Assembly: GCA_903838055.1 (NCBI GenBank)
Contig: CAILWV010000023.1
Span: forward strand, 1 to 36,034
Origin: an uncultured Bacteroidota bacterium
Lineage (GTDB): Bacteria; Bacteroidota; Bacteroidia; Flavobacteriales; Flavobacteriaceae
Direction of reading: 5' to 3'
DNA: 36,034 bases
The notes beneath the pieces were generated by a model. It was not told where the DNA came from. It saw only the letters and a program-made list of their open reading frames with translations, and made no database searches. The translations under genes and the position numbers were made by a program. How positions within the stretch are numbered: the first letter of the stretch is position 1; every line of letters begins with the position of its first letter. Of this stretch, positions 16,298 through 23,451 are shown in pieces.

Positions 16298-18413
16298 CAA
16301 AGTAGAGATTAATAATTTTTTCTGTTATGTTGGAGAAAATGTTTTTGAATTTGAAAAAGGATTAAATATAATTTCAGCTAAAAATTCTGGAGGAAAATCT
16401 CATTTTTTTAATGCTTTCCACTGGACTTTTTTTGATAATATTTATGTTGACAAGGAATCAGACACATCTAAGAAGGAATGGAAAGCAGCTTCAAAATTAA
16501 ATATTTTACCTGACTATTTAATTGAAAATTCAAAAAACAATGACGTATTAAAATCTTCAATAAAAATCACTTTAACTGCTGAGTATCATAGAAATGAAGA
16601 GATTAAAAATGAACTAGTCGAATATCATTTTGAAAAAGAGATATCATATAAAAAAAATGATAATGAGATATACCCTGTTTCTACAACAGAATTAAATATT
16701 TGGTATGTTAAAGATGGGGAAACATTTTTTCTAGAAAAAGGAGAACATAATTGGTTTATTGATATAATATTTCCCGTAAGTATTAGAAAATTTATGTGGT
16801 TTCAGGGCGAAACAGTTGATGAATTATACGATTTCAGTAATCCGGCTACATTAAAATATGCAATCAATGAAATTTCATATTTCCCAGTTTATGAAAACTT
16901 AGTTAACGTAACTAAGAAATCTATAACTAGTATTAGCGATAAGATAGATAAAGAAGTTAAAAAATCGAAAAAACTATCTGAAGAACAAGAAAGAGTTTTA
17001 AGCAGTATTGAATATTCAAGAAATAGAATAAAATCTTTGGACGATAAAAAAATTGAAGCAAAGAATGAACAAGAAAATTTAAAAGAATCGATTTTCAAAG
17101 AAGAAGAGAAATTAAAAGGTTTTGACAAGTATTCAGATTTAAAAACTAAGCTAACTAAATATGAATATGAAATCAAGTCAATAAATGATAAAATTGAATC
17201 ACTTTCAACATTTGGGAAGGAAAAATTTATATCAAAGTGGATGTTAAATAAATGTGATGATTTAATTAAAGCTTCAAAGACCAATATAGATTTAATTGCA
17301 TCAGAAATTAAAAGTCAACAAAAAAATGAAAATCCAGTTCCAATAACATTGCCTGGTCCAGAATATGTTCAGCAAATGCTTGATGATCATATTTGTTACA
17401 TATGCGAACGTGAAGTTGAAGATAATTCTCCAGCATATTTTGCTCTTGAATCTCGAATGGAAGATTTTAGGAATAATCAAATTCAAAAAATTCTTTCCGA
17501 TAACTTAACTGAATTAAATAGAGCAAAACGTGGTCTTTTAAATGAGTTACCGGAAATATCTCAAGAAGTAGAAAAGAATGATGCGGATATTGAAAAATTA
17601 ATCGCAATAAGAAAAAGAACAATTACATTAAGAGATAATCTATTTTCAGATGCTGGTATTTCAAACGGTTCCGAAATTATGCTTGGGTCTGAAAGTGCAG
17701 AAAAAATATTAAACAAAATTAGAAGTCTGAATTCAAGTAAAACAACAATCGATAGAAGATTACAAGGCTATGATTCAGATAAACAATTTGAAGAAAGAAG
17801 TTTAGATGAGTTATTAATTAAAAAGTCAAAATTTATTACTGATACAGAAGGTAGCGATATTTCAGAAGTAGAAGCTCAAAAATACATTAGCTTAATTCAC
17901 AGTGTATTAGTAGATTTAAAATCTGAAGCTTTGAATAATCTTATAGATGAAATCACTAGTGAAAGTAATAAACTTTATACTAAGTATTTAGGAGGTAAAA
18001 CACAAGGAGAAATTGAAATTGATAGAGGTGTTAGAATAATTGACAAAGTAACACGCAAATCATTGTCAAATTTAAATACAGCTGAATTAACAGCTCAAAA
18101 ATTAGCTGTTGCTAATTCCTTTCTGTCGTTGAGTGAAAAGAAAATGAATCGTTCATTTCCTTTATTAGCTGACGCACCGACATCACAATTTGACGATGAT
18201 AACACACTTTTTTTAACTGAAAATTTATCAGATTCATTCGATCAAATAATTATTATGTCTAAAGACTACAATAATCTTAAAGGAGTTGAACGAGAGCAGT
18301 TTATCAAAAAAGCTAAGATTAGCAAATATTATGAATTAAGTAATGATTTGATAGATAAATCAGGGCCTGATTCTAGAACAAATAAAAAAACATTTAAAAA
18401 TGTTATAAAATAA
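16287..18413 (+). CDS. dndD: DndD-like SMC/Rad50-type ATPase
   Basis: This 708-aa protein has an N-terminal P-loop AKNSGGKSHFFNAF (31-44; Ala replaces the first Gly of the GxxxxGKS motif). Long coiled coils enclose a CYICEREV zinc-hook half-site. The C-terminal lobe has LNTAELTAQKLAVANSFL (signature-like) and the Walker B strand FPLLADAPTSQFDDD. The D-A/S-P-T ending and overall length fit DndD, the ATPase of DNA phosphorothioation that is thought to alter DNA structure or supply energy for sulfur insertion. It overlaps both neighbours. RecF/SMC proteins of other defence systems share this architecture, so context (DndB, DndC, DndA) carries part of the call. Confidence 0.8.
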   Translation: MIINKVEINNFFCYVGENVFEFEKGLNIISAKNSGGKSHFFNAFHWTFFDNIYVDKESDTSKKEWKAASKLNILPDYLIENSKNNDVLKSSIKITLTAEYHRNEEIKNELVEYHFEKEISYKKNDNEIYPVSTTELNIWYVKDGETFFLEKGEHNWFIDIIFPVSIRKFMWFQGETVDELYDFSNPATLKYAINEISYFPVYENLVNVTKKSITSISDKIDKEVKKSKKLSEEQERVLSSIEYSRNRIKSLDDKKIEAKNEQENLKESIFKEEEKLKGFDKYSDLKTKLTKYEYEIKSINDKIESLSTFGKEKFISKWMLNKCDDLIKASKTNIDLIASEIKSQQKNENPVPITLPGPEYVQQMLDDHICYICEREVEDNSPAYFALESRMEDFRNNQIQKILSDNLTELNRAKRGLLNELPEISQEVEKNDADIEKLIAIRKRTITLRDNLFSDAGISNGSEIMLGSESAEKILNKIRSLNSSKTTIDRRLQGYDSDKQFEERSLDELLIKKSKFITDTEGSDISEVEAQKYISLIHSVLVDLKSEALNNLIDEITSESNKLYTKYLGGKTQGEIEIDRGVRIIDKVTRKSLSNLNTAELTAQKLAVANSFLSLSEKKMNRSFPLLADAPTSQFDDDNTLFLTENLSDSFDQIIIMSKDYNNLKGVEREQFIKKAKISKYYELSNDLIDKSGPDSRTNKKTFKNVIK

Positions 18414-18874
18414 TGGAAAAGCTATTTACAGAAATAAACAAGAGAAATGTTCATTATGGAAACTATGTTGAACTTATTAAAGATTTATTTGCCCGCAAGC
18501 AAGAGTCATTAAAAAAACAAGATGATAAATTCTTTTCTAAATATTGGCAGGTTTATGCTTGGGCTGCAATTATAGGTTTTAAAAATGATAAAAGAGAAGA
18601 AGGAGCCGATTTACCATATCAATCTTCATTTCAATATCAAATGATTACTAATGGTTCAGATACTATTGCTAATGGGCTACTATTAATGGCTATTGGAAAA
18701 GTAAAATCTAAAGAGGTAAAAGATATATTAAACTCAAGAAAATTATTAACTATTATTAGTGAGTATGCAGAAGGTGGCGCAAAACATATTCTTGAGATAA
18801 GACAAACTCCTGGTTTTGAACGTAAATTTGATAGTCCAGATGATTATTTAATAGAAATTATCAAACGTAAATAA
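18413..18874 (+). CDS. Dnd-associated small protein (not canonical DndE)
   Basis: This 153-aa protein starts on the last base of the DndD-like gene. The central FFSKYWQVYAWAAIIGFKNDKREE and the later LLLMAIGK and IISEYAEGGAKHILEI match my memory of short 'Dnd system-associated' proteins (pattern: aromatic-rich helix, AAxxGF, EYAxGG). I cannot align it with DndE, whose N-terminus and core motifs are absent. It is presumably soluble and helical. It may be a structural partner of the DndD-like ATPase. The family call is tentative; the gene itself is secure from coupling and codon pattern. Confidence 0.6.
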   Translation: MEKLFTEINKRNVHYGNYVELIKDLFARKQESLKKQDDKFFSKYWQVYAWAAIIGFKNDKREEGADLPYQSSFQYQMITNGSDTIANGLLLMAIGKVKSKEVKDILNSRKLLTIISEYAEGGAKHILEIRQTPGFERKFDSPDDYLIEIIKRK

Positions 18875-18882
18875 AAATTAAC

Positions 18883-19278
18883 ATGAGTCCAGAAGAATTT
18901 ATAGATGGTCTAAAAAGAGACAGAGCTAGAGGAAGTCTTGCTCCTCATCAGATAATTTTGTTGATTGCCTTATCAAAAATCTATAAAAAAAGCGGTAAGG
19001 TTTTGACGGATATCTTAATTTTAAATACTGAATTTCAAGAAGTTTGGAATATCTATAAAAATGAATTTAAAACAACTAATAATAAACTAGGAATGCCTTT
19101 AAAAGCTTTTGTGAATAAAGGTTATTTATCAATTGAAATTAGTGAAGAGATAAATGATTTTAGAAATCTTTTAGAACTTGAAACTAAAATTTCAAAATTA
19201 GCGATAGAGGATATTTTAATTACATTTTTTAAAATAGAAAAAATAGAAGAATATTTAGTTACGAGAATTTCAAAATAA
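18883..19278 (+). CDS. HNH-nuclease N-domain-like protein lacking HNH
   Basis: This 131-aa protein begins EEFIDGLKRDRARGSLAPHQIILLIALSKI, then has an ELxxxF/W spacing and GMPLKAFVNKGYLSIEI. This closely follows the N-terminal domain of many HNH restriction endonucleases, including types that read modified DNA (pattern LSPHKPLLLLALL...PFxxLxxxGFW). No HNH motif or any His-Asn-His cluster is present, so it appears to be a stand-alone recognition or adaptor domain. It lies 8 nt after the previous gene and 5 nt before the HTH microgene. A role in sensing the phosphorothioate mark is an attractive inference. Confidence 0.6.
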   Translation: MSPEEFIDGLKRDRARGSLAPHQIILLIALSKIYKKSGKVLTDILILNTEFQEVWNIYKNEFKTTNNKLGMPLKAFVNKGYLSIEISEEINDFRNLLELETKISKLAIEDILITFFKIEKIEEYLVTRISK

Positions 19279-19283
19279 TTAGA

Positions 19284-19424
19284 TTGAAAAAGTCTGTTAA
19301 ATGGTTAACCTCTAAAGAAACAAAATCCCTTTTAAAAATAAGTGATTGTAAATTAATGCACTTACGTTTAGAAGGGAAAATAGAATTTATAAAAGAGGGA
19401 AAAGCTTATTTTTATAATATATGA
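19284..19424 (+). CDS. 46-aa excisionase-like HTH microprotein (TTG start)
   Basis: A TTG-started frame fills the gap between two operon genes and overlaps the GIY-YIG start by ATGA, a sign of translational coupling. The product (WLTSKETKSLLKISDCKLMH, then LRLEGKIEFIKEGKAYFYN) is a near-minimal MerR/excisionase-type winged helix. It parallels the HTH protein at 8271-8570 (SSEVRKLLKIS..LRINGTL..IGGTIYY). It may be a DNA-binding accessory of the nuclease encoded next. An alternative is a truncated remnant, but the intact helix-turn-helix and wing argue against decay. No ATG start is available upstream. Confidence 0.6.
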   Translation: MKKSVKWLTSKETKSLLKISDCKLMHLRLEGKIEFIKEGKAYFYNI

Positions 19425-19951
19425 TACAATCTGCATTTGATTTAGGCGAACATCTCAAATTAAGAGAAGTTACATTCAAAGTTTCTCCTGTACTTTGGGA
19501 AAAGTGGGACATTAAAGACTTTGATTTAAATTTTAATAATTGGACAAAAATAAAATTTTTAAATGATGATTTAGATGATTTTCATAGTGACATATCTTTA
19601 GTACCAAATGATAAAGGTGGTTTATATTTATTTTATGTTAATTGTAAAACCATTTCAGGTATTACTGAAATTCCATTTTACATTGGAAGAGCTCAAATTA
19701 CAGATGGACAAAATTTAAGAAAGAGAGTACGAGAATATTTTAATAAATTTAGCAAAAACAACGAACGCCCAAAGATAACGAGGATGTTCAATTATTGGGA
19801 AAAAGATTTATATTTAGCTTTTTATGAACTAGACAATAATTTAGAAATTATTGATTTAGAGAAAAAATTGATTAATTCTCTTTTGCTACCAATGAATGAT
19901 GAAATTCCTGACATGGAAACTAGAGCAGCAATAAAAGCATTTAATTTATGA
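19421..19951 (+). CDS. GIY-YIG nuclease-like protein
   Basis: This 176-aa protein has an N-terminal part without clear similarity and a C-terminal GIY-YIG domain. GGLYLFYV (66-73) stands for GIY, PFYIGRA (85-91) for YIG with the catalytic Arg R90, then NLRKRVREYF. E147 in IDLEKKLINSLLLPMNDE matches the metal-binding Glu followed by the Leu-Pro-Asn tail typical of the fold. These enzymes make nicks or double-strand breaks. It is coupled by 4-nt overlaps to the HTH microgene upstream and to DndB downstream. It is a candidate restriction effector of the locus. Confidence 0.75.
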   Translation: MIQSAFDLGEHLKLREVTFKVSPVLWEKWDIKDFDLNFNNWTKIKFLNDDLDDFHSDISLVPNDKGGLYLFYVNCKTISGITEIPFYIGRAQITDGQNLRKRVREYFNKFSKNNERPKITRMFNYWEKDLYLAFYELDNNLEIIDLEKKLINSLLLPMNDEIPDMETRAAIKAFNL

Positions 19952-21201
19952 AAATACCAGCAATAAAAGGACGTATAGGTGATTGGGATTATTATATTTC
20001 CACTCTAACTTTTCAACAAGTAAGTGATTATGTGTCAAGAGTTGATGATGAACTACACAAATCTGAAAGTTTGAAAGAGCTAATACAAAGAAGTATAACA
20101 AATAATTTTTTAAGTATTAAAAAATACATTTTAAATCAACCTGAATTATTTTTTAATTCTTTAGTATTGGCTGTTTATGATGATTATCCCGAATGGGTTG
20201 AAATTGAAGTTAAATATAATGAGTTGGAAACCTATCAATTAGGTTTATTAGATTTTCCTAGTCAACACAAAATTTTTCCTGTTGATGGACAACATAGAGT
20301 TGAAGGAATTAAAGCAGCCTTAGCAGAAGATCCAAGTTTGGGCGAAATGAAAATTTCAGCAATTTTTATTGGTCACAAAAACGATGAAAATGGTTTGAAA
20401 AGAACTAGAAGGTTATTCTCAACTCTTAACAGATATGCAAAACCTGTTACTATGGATGATATTATAGCATTAGATGAAGATGATTCTATAGCTATTGTAA
20501 CTAGAAATCTATTAGAAAATCATATACTTTTTTCAGGTAAAAAAGTCACAAAAAGTAAAAACAAGGCAATATTACCTGATGATAAGGATTCATTTACATC
20601 AATCATAACATTATATGAGTGTAACAAAGAGTTGTTAAAATATCACAGAAAAATATTAAAGAGAATTAACCCTAAACCTTTAAGAGATAAAAAGACGTTT
20701 AACGAATATTTAAAGTTCAGACCTGATGAAGAAGATTTGGTTTTTTTTGAAGAGTTTTGTTTTTCATTTTGGGATGCTTTATTAAATAATATAGATTACT
20801 TAAAAGATTTTTCAATTTCTGTATTGGAGGAACCAGCTAAAAATCAAAGAAACAATATAGATGGTGGAAATTTACTTTTTAGACCTGTTGGCTTATTGCC
20901 TTTTGTTCAATGTGTAATAGATATTAACGATGTATCAGGTAAATCATTTGAAGAAATTATTACATCTTTTGGGCAACTAAATTTGAATATTAATCAAAAA
21001 CCATGGAAGCAAGTTGTTTGGAATGATTTTGAAAAGAAAATGATAATGGGAAGTAAAACACTTATAAAATATATTTTGAAATACAAATATGACAAGGAAT
21101 TGATGAGACCATTTGAATTAGTTAATCTTACTAATAGTTATGCCGCTGCAATAAATTACCAAGGTGAAGACATAAATAATGTTTTAAATGAAATTATATA
21201 A
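19948..21201 (+). CDS. dndB: DndB-like DGQHR-domain protein
   Basis: This 417-aa protein has the hallmark VDGQHRVEGI (112-121) followed by RRLFSTLNRYAKPVTMDDIIAL, as in DndB and related DGQHR proteins. DndB is described as a regulator of dnd transcription and of modification level. It closes the plus operon, overlapping the GIY-YIG gene by 4 nt. Its 3' end overlaps the convergent NDT-like gene by 8 nt. Other DGQHR-domain proteins are known outside Dnd, but the neighbouring desulfurase, DndD-like and DndC-like genes make DndB the best name. Confidence 0.85.
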   Translation: MKIPAIKGRIGDWDYYISTLTFQQVSDYVSRVDDELHKSESLKELIQRSITNNFLSIKKYILNQPELFFNSLVLAVYDDYPEWVEIEVKYNELETYQLGLLDFPSQHKIFPVDGQHRVEGIKAALAEDPSLGEMKISAIFIGHKNDENGLKRTRRLFSTLNRYAKPVTMDDIIALDEDDSIAIVTRNLLENHILFSGKKVTKSKNKAILPDDKDSFTSIITLYECNKELLKYHRKILKRINPKPLRDKKTFNEYLKFRPDEEDLVFFEEFCFSFWDALLNNIDYLKDFSISVLEEPAKNQRNNIDGGNLLFRPVGLLPFVQCVIDINDVSGKSFEEIITSFGQLNLNINQKPWKQVVWNDFEKKMIMGSKTLIKYILKYKYDKELMRPFELVNLTNSYAAAINYQGEDINNVLNEII

Positions 21202-21580
21202 TGAAACTTTTTATATAATGTATTGCTTCATCTAGTGTTTCTAAAGAAACATTAGATGATTCTTGGCAAATGGAAAAATATCTTTTAAAAACATTATCAT
21301 TATTAGAACGTTCATCAACTAAAATAATTAATTTATTCATGGCTTTTGCGTATCCTATTTCTAGTGCTAATCCATAACCAGAGGGATTATCTTTAGACAT
21401 GTAACCTAATAAAATGTCACATTTTTCTACGTGATATAAATCCCATGATGTGTACTTTTCTACATCATTTAAATCATGCTTTTGAGGATTAAAATAAATA
21501 AAATCATTTCCTAATTTACTTATTACTTCATCATGCCAGCCTCCTTTAAATCCTCCAGCTAAATATATTTTTGTTTTCAT
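21194..21580 (-). CDS. Nucleoside 2-deoxyribosyltransferase-like protein
   Basis: This 128-aa protein starts MKTKIYLAGGFKGGW (nucleotide-binding beta-strand/loop). It has HVEKCDILLGYMSKDNPSGYGLALEIGYAKAMNKLIILV, where the Glu in GLALEIGYA is the expected catalytic residue of the nucleoside 2-deoxyribosyltransferase (NDT) family. NDT-like proteins remodel nucleosides, and some act as phage-defence effectors (for example in type I-A retrons). It is the last gene of the minus operon, 1 nt after the four-TM gene. Both a toxin role and a nucleotide-salvage role are possible. Confidence 0.75.
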   Translation of the reverse strand: MKTKIYLAGGFKGGWHDEVISKLGNDFIYFNPQKHDLNDVEKYTSWDLYHVEKCDILLGYMSKDNPSGYGLALEIGYAKAMNKLIILVDERSNNDNVFKRYFSICQESSNVSLETLDEAIHYIKSFII

Positions 21581-21581
21581 G

Positions 21582-22313
21582 TTATTTTAAATTAGAAATA
21601 GGAAGTCTTTGAGCAATTGAATAAAAAATTCTTTTTGAATTTCCTAATAATGGAATAATTGGAATTAACACACAATAGAATACTTTAAAAATTAAATCTG
21701 TCTTTATAAATTTTAATTCTATAAAAAATTGAATTGAAACTAATATACAAATTAATAATGATATTGTAGAAATGTGATCGAATAGTGATGAACGAAACAT
21801 AAATGTATACACCTTTTGATCCATTTCTGGATTTCTTGACATTAAAATATTTCTAACTTCATTAAACTCCATATTATCTACTTCAGTATATGATTTAGAT
21901 TTTAAAAAATCTTTTGCTGATTTATAGGTTGGTGAATTAACAAATTTAAACTTCCAATAATTACTATGTTTAGATTTAAGATCATTAATGAAATATTGAA
22001 CCAATTTATTTTTTACTATAATTTTAAACCAACTGTTTGATAGATAGTCGGTTAATTTTGATAGAATATCAATAAAAAAATTTTGAACTTTAATTTTAAA
22101 AATAGTCAAACTATATATTATATAACCGAAAGCGTAAGAAACAACTACTATTGGATAGCTTTGAAATAATTTCCAATCAAAGAAGAAGTTGTTTTCAATA
22201 CTTAATTTTGGCTCTATTATTAAATTAAAAACAATTATTAATAAAAAACCTGGAATAAGATAACCAATTATATCCCAAATAAATTCTTTAACAGATTTTA
22301 AAGCATCCTCCAT
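21582..22313 (-). CDS. Four-TM membrane protein of the Dnd-like locus
   Basis: This 243-aa protein has hydrophobic segments at about residues 15-32 (IGYLIPGFLLIIVFNLII), 50-72 (SYPIVVVSYAFGYIIYSLTI), 183-202 and 206-225. A charged central region of about 100 residues separates the two pairs. No family is recognised. It lies 10 nt after the DndC-like gene and 1 nt before the NDT-like gene, suggesting a functional pair with one or the other. Membrane proteins in defence operons often cause membrane leakage on infection; nothing in this sequence proves that here. Confidence 0.65.
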   Translation of the reverse strand: MEDALKSVKEFIWDIIGYLIPGFLLIIVFNLIIEPKLSIENNFFFDWKLFQSYPIVVVSYAFGYIIYSLTIFKIKVQNFFIDILSKLTDYLSNSWFKIIVKNKLVQYFINDLKSKHSNYWKFKFVNSPTYKSAKDFLKSKSYTEVDNMEFNEVRNILMSRNPEMDQKVYTFMFRSSLFDHISTISLLICILVSIQFFIELKFIKTDLIFKVFYCVLIPIIPLLGNSKRIFYSIAQRLPISNLK

Positions 22314-22323
22314 ATTTCAATTT

Positions 22324-23451
22324 TTAAATAAAACAACTAGCACAACCTTCTCCTTCAGCTTCCAAGATTTCATCTTGCCAGCTTGTAGTCGTTTTTGCGT
22401 TAGTTTTGTTTTTATTCATTCGTAAATAGTGTTCTTTTTTTATTGCATTTACACGCTCTGGTTTTTTTAGTTCTTGTAATGGTTCAATAGTCCAAGTATA
22501 ACCTTCTTTTTCGTATTCAATTGCTTTTTCATATAAAGTTGGGTGTTGTTCTAACAACCAAACCCATTCTATTTTTTGTTGAAAAAAACAAAAGAAACAG
22601 CCCGAACGACTTCTTGAGTATGTTCCTTTTTTCAGCTCTCCATTAATTTCAACTTCATATTCAAGCGGTAAATAATAAGCCGGTATTCCTACTCCAGAAT
22701 CATCTAATATTTTAAAAATATCATCTATGCCTAAAACTTCATCGTTTTCAATTAATGAGAAACTTTCCAGTTTTCCAACAGGATAATCTGTAGTTTTTAA
22801 AAATTCAAAAACTACTTTATTAAATAATTTTACATCCGTATCAAGTAGCGCATTTACTTTCTGTTTTTGTGTAAATCGCAAAGAAATAGGTTGCTCTACA
22901 TATTGTAAAATCATTTCTAACTTTCCTTTCGGTGCTAATAATTCATAATTACTCTTTACAAAATCAATATTTGAATTTGCCAGGAATTTTTTCATTACAT
23001 CTTCACTCCAAATATTTTTTCTAAATGGAAAAATAGATTGAATATTTTCTTTTTTTGAGATATAACCTTCTCTATTTTCATCACCACGAATACCAACATA
23101 GGAAATAGTTGGTGTTGTGCCAATCTCATTTTCAAAAGGTTCAAGCTTCATTTTACCAGTACACCATCGAGCAGTTGCAGAAGGTAAATAACCACCATAC
23201 ATTGCTAAGAAATGGTCAAAAGGATTTTTTTCAGGAGAATTTAACTCATCAATAGATTTATAAAGACGAATGTTTTTACCTAAAACCGAATTTAATTTAT
23301 TGATTAAATCATAAGTTTCAGTCAGTTCTTTTCCTGTATCGCAAGTGTAATATTCAACATTTACATCAGAATGTTTTCGACTCATATAAATAGCCAAAGC
23401 AGCACTGTCTTTTCCACCAGAAATTCCTAATACATGTTTTATTTCACTCAT
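22324..23451 (-). CDS. dndC: DndC-like PAPS-reductase-family sulfurtransferase
   Basis: This 375-aa protein has the ATP-pyrophosphatase PP-loop SGGKDS (11-16), then RWCTGKMK (C97). IRGDENREGY (121-130) is the motif of the PAPS-reductase/DndC family. SGCFFC (C285, C288) with C97 could ligate an iron-sulfur cluster. A second Cys pair, CASC (370-373), sits at the extreme C-terminus. DndC activates and transfers sulfur to the DNA backbone. It is shorter than many DndC proteins. It overlaps the 1076-aa ATPase gene by 4 nt. A BrxP-like role (PAPS-reductase protein of type 4 BREX) is an alternative. Confidence 0.82.
   Translation of the reverse strand: MSEIKHVLGISGGKDSAALAIYMSRKHSDVNVEYYTCDTGKELTETYDLINKLNSVLGKNIRLYKSIDELNSPEKNPFDHFLAMYGGYLPSATARWCTGKMKLEPFENEIGTTPTISYVGIRGDENREGYISKKENIQSIFPFRKNIWSEDVMKKFLANSNIDFVKSNYELLAPKGKLEMILQYVEQPISLRFTQKQKVNALLDTDVKLFNKVVFEFLKTTDYPVGKLESFSLIENDEVLGIDDIFKILDDSGVGIPAYYLPLEYEVEINGELKKGTYSRSRSGCFFCFFQQKIEWVWLLEQHPTLYEKAIEYEKEGYTWTIEPLQELKKPERVNAIKKEHYLRMNKNKTNAKTTTSWQDEILEAEGEGCASCFI

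Noticed and set aside
18413..18874. Calling the 153-aa protein DndE
   Set aside because: Its position after the DndD-like gene fits DndE, but length and sequence do not match the DndE pattern; it is closer to Dnd-associated small proteins.
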